Shown piece by piece: positions 55,999 through 64,000 of a stretch of DNA of 64,000 nt (positions are counted from its first letter, which is position 1; every line of letters begins with the position of its first letter). The DNA is from Phenylobacterium glaciei. GTDB taxonomy: Bacteria > Pseudomonadota > Alphaproteobacteria > Caulobacterales > Caulobacteraceae. The notes under the pieces were generated by a model. The model ran no database searches. It saw only the letters and a program-made list of their open reading frames with translations, and was not told where the DNA came from. The translations under genes and the position numbers were made by a program. The stretch is from NCBI RefSeq assembly GCF_016772415.1, contig NZ_JAGSGD010000001.1, positions 1,178,001 to 1,242,000 of the forward strand, read 5' to 3'.

Positions 55999-58401
55999 TC
56001 ACCAGGTGAACCGCTGCTCGCCGGTGACGATGGTGGAGCCGGAGATGGAGTTTCCTGAGATCTTGGGCGGCATTTTCGGCAGGGGCTTGGCGTCGGCGGG
56101 CCAGGCCTCGGTGGTGGTGGCGTAACGGGTGTCGATGACGCCGGGGCCCTTGGCGCGGAAGCCGATGGCCACGCCCTGGGCCGCGCCCTGCCAGTAAATG
56201 CGGGTCCACTGGCCCGGTTCGGTGAGGATCTTGGCCGGACGGCCGTTCACCGTGGCGTCGGTCAGCTTGCCGGTGGGGCGGAGGTCGATGGCCAGCGCCC
56301 GAGCCCCGGCCGGGGGTGTGATCTTCACCTCCAGAGATCCGTCGATCAGCCGGTTGAGGGCGACGGCGGGCGGCAGCGGATTCACGGGCTTGGCCCAGGC
56401 CGACAGGGTGTCGCCGGGGGCGGTGCGCAAGCCGATCGGCGGATCGTCCTTCACGATGTGGCCGCCGTCGGCCTTGAGCACACCGCGCGCCCAGTCCGGG
56501 GCGTTGGGCGCCAGGCTGAAGCGCTTGGACTGGCCGGTAGCGCCCTGGACGACATAGGTGATGATGGCCGGCTGCGGGTGGCGCGCGCTCCATGGCGGGA
56601 TCACGCGGACCAGGCCGACGAACGCGAAGCCTACGGCCAGGACAATGAGGGCGACGGTGCGCGGACGGGTCTCCTCCGGGTCCGCATGGATCAACGGCCA
56701 GAGCAGCAGGGCCGACAGCCAGACGAACAGGGCCTGGATTTCCACCAGGTCGATGCCGATGAACACCCCGTGGGCGAAGGACAGCACCCATTGCAGGGCC
56801 AGCGCCGCCAGCAAGGCCACGACGATGGGCACGGCGACGGGCCGCCAGGTCCCCATGGCGCTGACCGCGCCGGCCAGGGCGGCGAAGGCCAGCGGCCAGG
56901 CGATCAGGAAGGCGGCGGTCGGGGCCACGACCTGCAGCACCAGGGCGGCCAGGAAGGCCAGCCCCAGGATTCCGGTCCAGGTCCCGGCGACCCCGGCGGG
57001 ACGTCCGAAGGCCAGCAGGGCCACCACGGCGCCGGCCCCGCCGATCCCCAGTCCGATCAGGTTCCAGCCGGAGAAGGCGGTGCAGAGCACGCCTGCCAAC
57101 AGGGCGAGGCCCGCGGCGGCCAGGCGCATGCGGCCCCGGCCCACGGCGGCAGCGGCGTAGAGCAAGGCGCCGATCCCGACACCCAGCAGGGCGACTTCCC
57201 AGAGATGGACATTGGCCAGCAGCTTGGCCTGGTCATAGAAGCCGAAGCCGGCCCCCGTGACCCGGCGGGCCAGCATGAACAAGGTCGCCGAGGTCAGCAG
57301 CAGATAGAGCGCCGCGCCGACCCCCTTGGCCACGTCGGGCCAGGCGAAGGCGTCGGCCTGCCGTGCGCGCCAGACCCCCAGCGCCATCACGGCCAGGGTC
57401 AGGGCCAGCAGGCCCCACCCGGCCAGGGTGGGGTAGGTGAGCAGGTGATTGCCCAGCGTGTTGGCGTAGACCTTGTCGGGCGCCTTGCCGGGCAGGGCAG
57501 GGGCGAAGGCGGCCTCGCGGGCCGTGGCCAGCACCTCGTCCCCCAGGTGCTGCAGGCTACCCTGGTTCAGGTTCTCCGGCGTCGAGACGGGCGAGTGATA
57601 GTCGAACTGCCGGGCGATGAAGGCGTAGTTTAGGCCCGCGATCCCGGCCTTGCGCGGCACGGTGAAGTCCGTGTCATTGGGCAGCTGCTTGTAGAGATAG
57701 ACGATCAGCGAGCTGGAGGCCGGCGCGGTCGAGGCCTTGCGGAACAGGTCGATCACCGCGCCGTTGGCCGGCGCGGTCTCGAACATGTTGGCCCGCCCGC
57801 CGCCGCCGCGGCTTTCCATGTTGATGACGAAGCCGAGCTGCTTTGCCAAGGGGTGGCTCTGGAAGAAGCCGGTGGCGCCCAGCAGGCCCGCCTCTTCGCC
57901 GTCGGTCAGCAGCAGGACCACGTCGCGGGCGGGCGTGCCCTCCGCCTTCAGGACGCGCATCACCTCCAGGGCGGCCGAGACACCGGCCGCATCGTCGGCG
58001 GCGCCGGGGGAGCCCGGGACGCTGTCATAATGGGCCATCAAGGCCAGGGCCGGCGCCTTGCGGTCCTTGCCGGGCAGCACGCCGATCAGGTTCTCGACAA
58101 CCCCGCCGATCACCAGGGGCTCCTTGCCCGGGCGTTCCTGGAAGGCGTCGACGCGTTGGACCTGGGGGGCGAGGCCCAGCTGCGTCATGCGGCCAACCAG
58201 ATAGTTGCGCACCGCATAGTTGGCGGGTGAGCCCACGGGGTGGGGAACCTTGGCGATCACCCGGTCGTCGACCATGGCTCGGCCAGCGGAGAAGACGCCG
58301 GCCGGCGCGTCTACGCCCAGGGGCTTGGGCGTCATGTTCGCCACGGCCGCCGCGAGAAGGGCGACCCCGAAGACGATGGCCACCAGGATGTCTTTTCTCA
58401 A
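55999..58401 (-). CDS. M28 family peptidase fused to a polytopic membrane domain
   Basis: An 800-residue membrane peptidase. The start TTG at 58401 is preferred because GGGGAGC lies 6 bp upstream; a TTG 15 bp earlier is also open. A signal anchor (ILVAIVFGVALLAAAV) precedes an M28 zinc aminopeptidase domain at about 45-300, with metal motifs LMAHYDSVPGSPGAADDAAG and LLTDGEEAGLLG. About nine hydrophobic helices follow (320-590), then a soluble beta-rich tail. This architecture mirrors ERMP1/Fxna-type peptidases. Confidence 0.88.
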   Translation of the reverse strand: MRKDILVAIVFGVALLAAAVANMTPKPLGVDAPAGVFSAGRAMVDDRVIAKVPHPVGSPANYAVRNYLVGRMTQLGLAPQVQRVDAFQERPGKEPLVIGGVVENLIGVLPGKDRKAPALALMAHYDSVPGSPGAADDAAGVSAALEVMRVLKAEGTPARDVVLLLTDGEEAGLLGATGFFQSHPLAKQLGFVINMESRGGGGRANMFETAPANGAVIDLFRKASTAPASSSLIVYLYKQLPNDTDFTVPRKAGIAGLNYAFIARQFDYHSPVSTPENLNQGSLQHLGDEVLATAREAAFAPALPGKAPDKVYANTLGNHLLTYPTLAGWGLLALTLAVMALGVWRARQADAFAWPDVAKGVGAALYLLLTSATLFMLARRVTGAGFGFYDQAKLLANVHLWEVALLGVGIGALLYAAAAVGRGRMRLAAAGLALLAGVLCTAFSGWNLIGLGIGGAGAVVALLAFGRPAGVAGTWTGILGLAFLAALVLQVVAPTAAFLIAWPLAFAALAGAVSAMGTWRPVAVPIVVALLAALALQWVLSFAHGVFIGIDLVEIQALFVWLSALLLWPLIHADPEETRPRTVALIVLAVGFAFVGLVRVIPPWSARHPQPAIITYVVQGATGQSKRFSLAPNAPDWARGVLKADGGHIVKDDPPIGLRTAPGDTLSAWAKPVNPLPPAVALNRLIDGSLEVKITPPAGARALAIDLRPTGKLTDATVNGRPAKILTEPGQWTRIYWQGAAQGVAIGFRAKGPGVIDTRYATTTEAWPADAKPLPKMPPKISGNSISGSTIVTGEQRFTW

Positions 58402-58482
58402 CGCAACGCTCCCCAAGCTCAGAGGCGGAGGTTAACGGCTAGGGGGGCTGGGACGCAAATCCTGGTAGAGCGCAAACAGAAA

Positions 58483-58504
58483 CGCCCGCCGGTGTGGGCG
58501 GGCG
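58483..58504 (-). terminator. Intrinsic terminator after ctrA
   Basis: Stem CGCCCGCC (58483-58490) and GGCGGGCG (58497-58504). On the minus strand the stem is followed by TTTCTGTTTG, a good U-rich tail, 38 bp after the ctrA stop. Confidence 0.85.
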
Positions 58505-58542
58505 CGCTGCCGAATTCCTGGACGTGGAACGCTTGGCGGTCT

Positions 58543-59238
58543 TTAGGCCGCGACAGCGTTCTCTTGGGGGTCGCGCAACACGTAGCCACGGCCCCAGACG
58601 GTTTCGATGTGGTGCTTGCCGTCGGCGGCCGCGGCCAGCTTCTTGCGCAGCTTGCAGATGAACACGTCGATGATCTTCAGTTCGGGCTCGTCCATGCCGC
58701 CGTAGAGATGGTTCAGGAACATCTCCTTGGTGAGCGTGGTGCCCTTGCGGAGCGAGAGCAGCTCCAGCATCTGGTATTCCTTGCCGGTCAGGTGGACGCG
58801 GCTGGAGTTCACTTCGACAGTCTTGGCGTCGAGGTTCACGGTGATGTCGCCGGTCTTGATAACCGATTGCGCGTGGCCCTTGGAGCGGCGGACCACGGCG
58901 TGGATGCGGGCGACCAACTCGTCCTTGTGGAAGGGCTTGGTCATGTAGTCGTCGCCGCCGGCGCCGAAGGTCTTAACCTTGGTGTCGATCTCGGCGGAGC
59001 CCGACAGGATCATGATCGGGGTGTTGATCTTGCCGACGCGCAGGGTGCGGAGCACGTCCATGCCGCTCATGTCGGGCAGGTTCAGGTCCAGCAGAATGAG
59101 GTCGTAGTCGTAGATCTTGCCCAGATCCACGCCCTCTTCGCCGAGGTCCGTCGTATAGACGTTGAAGCCTTCCGACTTGAGCATCAACTCGATGCTCTGC
59201 GCAGTAGCGCTGTCGTCCTCGATCAACAGTACGCGCAT
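58543..59238 (-). CDS. ctrA: Cell cycle response regulator CtrA
   Basis: A 231-residue OmpR-type response regulator and master cell-cycle regulator. The receiver domain has the phospho-acceptor Asp51 ([16 protein letters not shown]) with Asp8/Asp9 and the conserved Lys in [11 protein letters not shown]. The winged helix of the OmpR class follows ([34 protein letters not shown]). Sequence identity to C. crescentus CtrA as I remember it is very high, and the protein ends NAVAA, keeping the terminal Ala-Ala used for ClpXP turnover. Regulation by CcrM methylation is suggested by the promoter. Confidence 0.99.
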   Translation of the reverse strand: MRVLLIEDDSATAQSIELMLKSEGFNVYTTDLGEEGVDLGKIYDYDLILLDLNLPDMSGMDVLRTLRVGKINTPIMILSGSAEIDTKVKTFGAGGDDYMTKPFHKDELVARIHAVVRRSKGHAQSVIKTGDITVNLDAKTVEVNSSRVHLTGKEYQMLELLSLRKGTTLTKEMFLNHLYGGMDEPELKIIDVFICKLRKKLAAAADGKHHIETVWGRGYVLRDPQENAVAA

Positions 59239-59270
59239 AAAATTCTCCTGAACCGCCAGCGCCTAAATTA

Positions 59271-59428
59271 GGATTCTTCGGAATCCACGTCGTCCCTCAC
59301 GGCTACCTTGCCAGCGAGTTAATTTAAGACCGGTTAATAATGAAAGGCCTCTGTCCGAATCGTTAACTCGATTTCGGAATCCCCAGCAAGCGCGGCCGCC
59401 GGACGGAGAGTCGCAGGTCCGTTGAATC
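59271..59428 (-). promoter_or_regulatory. ctrA upstream region with six GANTC sites, TTAA boxes and a leader hairpin
   Basis: GANTC sites start at 59272, 59281, 59357, 59377, 59408 and 59424. TTAA occurs at 59319, 59324, 59334 and 59363; 59324 and 59334 are separated by 6 bp, close to the CtrA box TTAA-N7-TTAA. GGATTC (59271-59276) and GAATCC (59281-59286) form a hairpin with a 4-nt loop about 33 bp before the ATG. In C. crescentus ctrA has two promoters, CcrM control and autoregulation, and this arrangement fits. Confidence 0.7.
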
Positions 59429-59468
59429 TTTTGTGATTGGACAGGCCTCGTCGTGCGTCGGGCCTGTG

Positions 59469-60185
59469 TCAGCTGGGCTCCAGTCCCAAGGCCTTGAGGC
59501 GCACCACGGCCCTGCGGGCCACCGGAACTTCGAGTCCGTTCAACAGCTTGAGTCTGAGGTTGCGGCCGTCGCGGATCACCTCTGTGACCGCGTCCCTGGC
59601 CACCCACCACGAGCGGTGGACCTGAAGGCCTTCACGGCCGGTGCGCGCGACCGCGTCCGAAAGCCGCATCAAGATTAATTCCGATCTGACCGCCGTGTGG
59701 ACCCGGACGTAGTGATCCTCCATCTGCAGGCAAATCACCTCGCGGCCGAAACGGCGAGGCGGCTCACCCCTCGCCTTGGCCCGGCGGGCGTCGCGACGCA
59801 GCAGCAGCTCGTAGCCCGCCGCCAGCGGCAGCCCCATCACCAGGCACTCCAGATACCAGGTCAGCGGCGACAGCGTCAGGAACGGCCAGACCTGGGACGC
59901 GATCAGGACACAGACACCGGCCATGGGCGCGGCCGCGATCACGACCGCGGTCAGGAAGCCGGCCCAGGCCGGAAGCCTCCAGATGCGGGCGAGGCGATGG
60001 GCCAGCCGCAGCGCGGTTCCGTAGATCAGGACGCCCAGCACCATGACCGCGACCCAGTAGGCGACGCGCACCAGCGCCGAGCCGTTGGAATAGCTGCCGA
60101 AGGGCCCGATCACGCCCACGAACAGGCCGACCGCCGCCGCCCCGGCGACGTCCCGCGTCCAGCCCTTCAGATCCGCCCAGCCCAT
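59469..60185 (-). CDS. LytTR family membrane transcriptional regulator
   Basis: A 238-residue protein. Four hydrophobic segments occupy residues 10-125 (AAAVGLFVGVIGPFG, AYWVAVMVLGVLIYG, AGFLTAVVIAAAPMAGV). The C-terminal LytTR DNA-binding domain spans about 140-238 (ICLQMEDHYVRVHTAVRSEL, then GLQVHRSWWVARDAV). There is no receiver domain, so it is a membrane-bound one-component regulator. The ATG at 60185 is chosen over the open upstream frame. It is divergent from the hydrolase gene at 60323. Confidence 0.87.
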   Translation of the reverse strand: MGWADLKGWTRDVAGAAAVGLFVGVIGPFGSYSNGSALVRVAYWVAVMVLGVLIYGTALRLAHRLARIWRLPAWAGFLTAVVIAAAPMAGVCVLIASQVWPFLTLSPLTWYLECLVMGLPLAAGYELLLRRDARRAKARGEPPRRFGREVICLQMEDHYVRVHTAVRSELILMRLSDAVARTGREGLQVHRSWWVARDAVTEVIRDGRNLRLKLLNGLEVPVARRAVVRLKALGLEPS

Positions 60186-60322
60186 GGCTCCTCTATAGCC
60201 GGGCGGCGGGGCCGGGCGAAGCGGCCCGTCGGTCCGTTCGCGAACCCGCTCGCCCATTCACGCAGGGCCGCTGGCGACAGGGGCGCCACCCCAGCGAGGT
60301 GCGGATCTTGAGAGGACCCCAC

Positions 60323-61354
60323 ATGACCCTGAAGTACCTGCCCTGGCTGCTGGTCGGCCTGATCCTCCTGCCCATGGCTGTCGTGGCCATCCTCGTGGCC
60401 TTTGGAACCGCGCCGCCGCCGCCGCCCATGCCCGCCGTCACAGCGGTCGCTGTGGCCGCCGCCGCCCGTCAGCCCCAGCCGTCCCTGCAGCGCTTCACCG
60501 CCCGTGATGGCGCACCACTCGCCTATCGCAGCTACCAGCCGCCGGGCGGGTCCGGAGAGGTCGCGGTGCTGATCCATGGCTCGGGCGGCTCCAGCGCCGA
60601 CATGACCATCCTGGGCCAGGCCCTGGCCGCCCGGGGCGTACCAGCCTTCGCGCCGGACATCCGCGGCCACGGCGACAGCGGGACCTGGGGCGACATCGGC
60701 CACCTGGGGCAGCTGGAGGAGGACCTCGCCGATTTCGTGGCGGTGATCCGAAGACCCTATCCGCGGGCAGATCTTGTCCTGGTGGGGCACTCCTCCGGCG
60801 GCGGCTTTGTCCTGCGCGTGGCCGGCGCGCCGCAGGGACGGCTGTTCCAGCGCTTTATCCTGCTGGCGCCCTATCTCGGCTACGCGGCGCCGACGTCGCG
60901 GCCAGCTAGCGGCGGCTGGGTGGCGTCATACACCGGACGGATCATCGGCCTGTCGATCCTCAACCGCTTCGGCGTCCACGCGTTCGACGGCCTGCCGACC
61001 CTGGCCTTCGCGGGACCGGCGGTCGCCAAGCCCCGCACCTGGTCCTTCCGCCTGATGCAGAACTTCGCGGTCAGCCAGAGCCTCGGCGCGGGCGACGCCC
61101 AGGGCTACCGCGCCGACGCCGCCCGCGCCCCGGGCCCCATTCTCCTGCTGGCCGGGGACCGCGACGAGATCATGTACGCCGAGCGCTATGCTCAAGCCTT
61201 TGCGGACCTCCCCCGCCCGGTTCCGATCACCCTCTTGCCGGGGATCGGGCACATGAGCCTGATCAGCGATCCTTCGGCCGTTCCGACGGTCGCCCGGGCC
61301 ATCGCCGGTGGAACGGGGGAGGGGCTGGAGAGTTTGCACGGGCGAACCCCTTGA
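60323..61354 (+). CDS. Membrane-anchored alpha/beta hydrolase
   Basis: A 343-residue hydrolase with an N-terminal signal anchor (YLPWLLVGLILLPMAVVAIL) and a Pro-rich linker. HGSGGSSADM is the oxyanion region, LVGHSSGGGFVLRVAG carries the nucleophilic Ser (near residue 158), and LLAGDRDEIM and GIGHMSLISDP hold Asp and His. This is a monoglyceride-lipase-like fold with a periplasmic catalytic domain. It is close to the 127-residue hypothetical gene (61366), 11 bp downstream. Confidence 0.86.
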   Translation: MTLKYLPWLLVGLILLPMAVVAILVAFGTAPPPPPMPAVTAVAVAAAARQPQPSLQRFTARDGAPLAYRSYQPPGGSGEVAVLIHGSGGSSADMTILGQALAARGVPAFAPDIRGHGDSGTWGDIGHLGQLEEDLADFVAVIRRPYPRADLVLVGHSSGGGFVLRVAGAPQGRLFQRFILLAPYLGYAAPTSRPASGGWVASYTGRIIGLSILNRFGVHAFDGLPTLAFAGPAVAKPRTWSFRLMQNFAVSQSLGAGDAQGYRADAARAPGPILLLAGDRDEIMYAERYAQAFADLPRPVPITLLPGIGHMSLISDPSAVPTVARAIAGGTGEGLESLHGRTP

Positions 61355-61365
61355 AGGACAAGCCC

Positions 61366-61749
61366 ATGTTCACGTCGTCCAAACCCGTCGCCCTGGCCCC
61401 GATCCTCCAGGAACCTCTCGAGGCCAGCGCAGGCATCCTGCAGGGCGGCGCGGCCAATGACGCCGTCACCGGCGATCCCCTGCCCGAGCCCGCGCCGGCC
61501 GCCAAGCCCACCCTGCGCGAGCAGGTCCGCAAGCATCCGGTTCTGGCCTTCGCCCTCGGCGGCCTGGTGATCGGCGGGATCGCCGCCATCGCCGGGCGCG
61601 GCGCCATCGCCCGCACGGCCAGGCCCCTGCTGGCGAGAGCCGCGCGTCCGGTGCTGATCCGGGCTGTGGCAAGCCGCCCGCTCCAGGCGGCCGGCATGGC
61701 CCTGCGTCATCCCCGCGCCACCGCCCGCTGGCTGACCCGCCTGCGCTGA
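61366..61749 (+). CDS. Hypothetical small membrane protein
   Basis: A 127-residue protein. After a Pro/Ala-rich N-terminus there is one hydrophobic helix (HPVLAFALGGLVIGGIAAIA) and an Arg/Ala-rich C-terminal tail (ARTARPLLARAARPVLIRAV). It lacks cysteines and any recognised domain. It is 11 bp after the hydrolase stop and likely cotranscribed. Confidence 0.7.
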   Translation: MFTSSKPVALAPILQEPLEASAGILQGGAANDAVTGDPLPEPAPAAKPTLREQVRKHPVLAFALGGLVIGGIAAIAGRGAIARTARPLLARAARPVLIRAVASRPLQAAGMALRHPRATARWLTRLR

Positions 61750-61839
61750 CCGCCTTGCGACTAGGGGTCCAGCCTTGTCATTTGGGCCAAGGCCGCTAGG
61801 GACGGCGCAGTCGCGCTGTCGCGCGCAAGCAGGTGAGCC

Positions 61840-62619
61840 ATGGTCCGGGTCAAGACTCCCATCTCGAAGCAGCAGCGCCAGGAGCAGATTCTGGCGGAGG
61901 TGCGCGCCAACGCCGCGGTGCGTATCGCCGACCTCGCTGACCGCTTCGGGACCTCCACCGAGACGATCCGTCGGGACCTGGACCTCCTGGGCCGCCAAGG
62001 TCTGCTGAATCGAACCCACGGCGGTGGCACCCCGCCGCTGGCCTTCGAGGCTGACATCCGCGACCGCCACCGGCTGATGTCGCGGGAACGCTGGCGTATC
62101 GCCCAGGCCGCCGCGGCCCTGGTGGAGCCGGGAGAGGCGATCATGATCGACGCCGGCTCCACTACTCTGCACCTCGCCATAGCCCTGGCCGATCTGAACC
62201 GGCCGATGGTGGCCGTCACCAACGGCCTGGCCATCGCCGACGCCTTGGGCAAGTGCGCCCAGATTCGGGTGATCGTCTGCCCCGGCGAGCTCAACGCCCC
62301 CCAGAGCGGCCTGGTTGGCCCCGAGACCTGGCAGTTCCTTAAACGCCTCAACGCCAATCGGGCCTTCATCGGCGCCAGCGGCTTGACCACTGAAGGGCCA
62401 ACCGAGGCGGAGTCCTCCATGGCCTGGGTCAAGCGCGCCATGATCGAGCGAGCCCGGACCACCAGCCTGCTCATCGACCACGGCAAGTTCAACGTCGACA
62501 TGCTGGAGGTCGTCTGCCCGCTCTCGGCCCTGCACGATGTTTTCACCGACCAGCCGCCGGACACCGCTCTGGTCGAGGCGCTCTCCGGCGCGGCAACCGG
62601 CCTGACCGTGGTCGCCTGA
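61840..62619 (+). CDS. DeoR/GlpR-family transcriptional regulator
   Basis: A 259-residue DeoR-family repressor. The HTH is at residues 15-70 (VRIADLADRFGTSTETIRRD, then NRTHGGG). The C-terminal sugar-phosphate-sensing domain has IMIDAGSTTLHLAIAL, VTNGLAIADAL and IGASGLTTEG. These proteins usually sense phosphorylated sugars. It lies upstream of and co-directional with the TonB receptor, whose promoter region carries an inverted repeat suited to it. Confidence 0.92.
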   Translation: MVRVKTPISKQQRQEQILAEVRANAAVRIADLADRFGTSTETIRRDLDLLGRQGLLNRTHGGGTPPLAFEADIRDRHRLMSRERWRIAQAAAALVEPGEAIMIDAGSTTLHLAIALADLNRPMVAVTNGLAIADALGKCAQIRVIVCPGELNAPQSGLVGPETWQFLKRLNANRAFIGASGLTTEGPTEAESSMAWVKRAMIERARTTSLLIDHGKFNVDMLEVVCPLSALHDVFTDQPPDTALVEALSGAATGLTVVA

Positions 62620-62642
62620 ACCCAGTTCATTTATTGTGTTCA

Positions 62643-62663
62643 TCCAACAATAATTATGTTGGA
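62643..62663. promoter_or_regulatory. AT-rich inverted repeat upstream of the TonB receptor
   Basis: TCCAACA (62643-62649) and TGTTGGA (62657-62663) flank ATAATTA. It starts 24 bp after the DeoR stop and lies about 95 bp before the receptor ATG. The sequence contrasts with the GC-rich surroundings, as operator regions do. DeoR-type operator candidate. Confidence 0.55.
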
Positions 62664-62715
62664 ATAATGTCGCATATCTGAATCCGAGCCGTCAAAGAGC
62701 CCTGTTACCCAGACC

Positions 62716-62742
62716 ACTGAAACCGCAACGGGTGGTTTCAGT
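62716..62742 (+). promoter_or_regulatory. Leader hairpin just before the TonB receptor
   Basis: ACTGAAACC (62716-62724) and GGTTTCAGT (62734-62742) form a perfect 9-bp stem with a 9-nt loop, ending 15 bp before the ATG at 62758. Likely in the mRNA leader, next to the GGGGG ribosome-binding site. Confidence 0.55.
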
Positions 62743-62757
62743 CGACCGGGGGCATCC

Positions 62758-64000
62758 ATGAAAAGCCATCTTCTCGCCGGCGCCGCTCTGGGCGCCATCC
62801 TGTTGGGCTGGGCCAATGGCGCGGCCGCCGCAGCCGCTGCCGCTGAGGCCGTTGAGACCGCCTCGGTTGATGAATTGGTGGTCTTAGGTCGTGGCGAAGC
62901 TCGACAAGTTCAGACGGTGGACGGATCGGACCTCCAGCTGGAGGTGGCCGGCGCCAGTCCGCTGAAGATGGTCGAGAAGCTGCCGAACGTGAACCTGCAG
63001 TCGGCCGACCCCTTCGGGGCCTACGAATGGTCCTCGCGCATCTCGATCCGCGGCTTTGACCGCAACCGCCTGGGCTTCACCCTGGACGGCGTGCCGCTTG
63101 GCGACATGACCTACGGCAACCATAACGGCCTGCACATCTCCCGCGCCATCGCCGGTGAGAACGTCGGCCAGGCGACCCTGGCCCAGGGCGCGGGCGCCCT
63201 GGGGGTGGCCTCATCGAGCGACCTGGGGGGCTCCCTGCAGTTCCGCTCCCGCGCGCCGTCCGCCGAGTTCGCGGTCCTGGCTGCGGCGACCGCAGGCTCC
63301 GACGACACCTACCGTGGCTTCGTCCGCCTCGATAGCGGCGAGCTGGCCACCGGCGCGCGCGGCTATCTCAGCTACTCCTACAATACCGCCGGCAAGTGGA
63401 AGGGCGACGGCGAGCAGCGCCAGACGCAGGTAAACTTCAAGGCTGTTCAGCCCATCGGCGAGGGCGCGCTCACCGGCTGGGTCAACTGGTCGACCCGCCA
63501 GGAGAACGACTATCAGGACCTGTCGCTGGAGATGATCAGCCGCCTGGGCCCGAACTGGGACAACTTCGCGCCCAACTATGCGGCCGCCGTGCAGGCGGCC
63601 GAGATCGGCAATAACCGCGGGGAGACCGGGGTCGCCCCGAAGTTCCCGGCCTTCGGGACCGTCTATCCGGGCAAGATCACCAATGCCGACGACGCCTATT
63701 ACGACGCCTCGGGGTTGCGCGACGACCTGATCGGCGCCGTGACCCTGGACATGCCGGTGACGGAGGCCCTGCGCGTCCAGGCGACGGCCTATGGCCACAC
63801 CAATGAGGGCCAGGGCCTTTGGGTGACGCCCTATGTGGCCTCGCCCAACTACGGCGTCGCTGGGGCCACGGCCAATGACTCTCCCCTGTCGATCCGTACG
63901 ACCGAGTACGACATCAGCCGGCGCGGCGTCGTGGCTGGCGCGACCCTGACCCTGGGCGACCACGAGATTGGGGGCGGCCTCTGGTACGAGGGCAACGACT
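62758..64000 (+). CDS. TonB-dependent outer-membrane receptor (5' part, truncated by the window end)
   Basis: The first 414 codons of a TonB-dependent receptor, open to the window end. A signal peptide (MKSHLLAGAALGAILLGWAN) precedes a TonB box-like DELVVLG. The plug domain has PLKMVEKLPNVNLQSADPFG and SSRISIRGFDRNRLGFTLDG, with LGVASSSDLGGSLQFRSRAP closing it. Barrel strands follow. It likely imports a siderophore, vitamin or oligosaccharide; the DeoR-family gene upstream hints at a sugar-linked ligand. GGGGG precedes the ATG. Confidence 0.93.
   Translation, partial: MKSHLLAGAALGAILLGWANGAAAAAAAAEAVETASVDELVVLGRGEARQVQTVDGSDLQLEVAGASPLKMVEKLPNVNLQSADPFGAYEWSSRISIRGFDRNRLGFTLDGVPLGDMTYGNHNGLHISRAIAGENVGQATLAQGAGALGVASSSDLGGSLQFRSRAPSAEFAVLAAATAGSDDTYRGFVRLDSGELATGARGYLSYSYNTAGKWKGDGEQRQTQVNFKAVQPIGEGALTGWVNWSTRQENDYQDLSLEMISRLGPNWDNFAPNYAAAVQAAEIGNNRGETGVAPKFPAFGTVYPGKITNADDAYYDASGLRDDLIGAVTLDMPVTEALRVQATAYGHTNEGQGLWVTPYVASPNYGVAGATANDSPLSIRTTEYDISRRGVVAGATLTLGDHEIGGGLWYEGND

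Overview
The window is GC-rich alphaproteobacterial chromosome, almost certainly from Caulobacteraceae (Caulobacter or Phenylobacterium; genus is an inference). The strongest marker is a near-canonical ctrA cell-cycle regulator (58543-59238, minus) ending in Ala-Ala, with six GANTC (CcrM-type) sites packed upstream. Other Caulobacterales-style markers are a Gly-rich/RDDRPRDD-repeat DUF4167 protein, the neighbourhood clpB / zur / DUF4167 / prmC / prfA, the pair ispG-rodZ, and the divergent pair lysC-ubiG. No rRNA, tRNA, CRISPR array, prophage, integrase or transposase was seen; the window reads as core chromosome.

Layout. 1-4.6 kb: grxC, a nitrilase-type amidohydrolase overlapping a DUF1178 gene, an exported hypothetical protein and an exported M20 peptidase. 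4.6-11.3 kb: a type I sulfatase behind a hairpin that covers its Shine-Dalgarno, a TetR repressor with palindromic operators, a membrane-anchored methyltransferase, and a LysR regulator divergent from a three-gene set (AhpD-like, PPOX-like, DUF1348). 11.3-27.7 kb: housekeeping block with clpB, arfB (ribosome rescue), an amino-acid N-acetyltransferase with an attenuator-like leader, zur, DUF4167, prmC, MOSC, YihY/BrkB, prfA, ispG and a RodZ-like gene. 27.9-41.3 kb: methyltransferase, saccharopine-dehydrogenase-like reductase, Gre-like factor, ptsP (EI-Ntr), folE followed 7 bp later by a BLUF blue-light sensor, a Tim44-like protein, an O-acetylhomoserine sulfhydrylase, a membrane-fused alpha/beta hydrolase and an RcnB-like protein. 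41.3-55.4 kb: a Cys-cluster regulator divergent from an MFS exporter, lysC/ubiG, FkbM methyltransferase, acyl-CoA ligase, alpha/beta hydrolase, Zn alcohol dehydrogenase, type-B carboxylesterase, a protein with two TetR domains in tandem, DoxX and an M23 endopeptidase. 55.6-64 kb: ArsC-like protein, M28 peptidase with many membrane segments, ctrA, a LytTR membrane regulator, a hydrolase pair, a DeoR-family regulator and the first 1243 bp of a TonB-dependent receptor that runs off the end.

Translation factors cluster here: prfA (RF1), prmC (which methylates its GGQ glutamine), arfB (GGQ rescue hydrolase) and clpB. prfA and prmC, commonly neighbours, are separated by an inverted YihY gene plus a MOSC gene.

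The most interesting non-coding features are: (i) a 23-codon leader ORF with mutually exclusive antiterminator and terminator helices before the GNAT gene; (ii) two families of about 110 bp and 129 bp palindromic repeats, all four copies sitting exactly between the stop codons of convergent genes; (iii) a third, double-hairpin repeat family upstream of genes; and (iv) many perfect inverted repeats in regulator-adjacent promoters. All assignments are from reading sequence and motifs; no database search was run.
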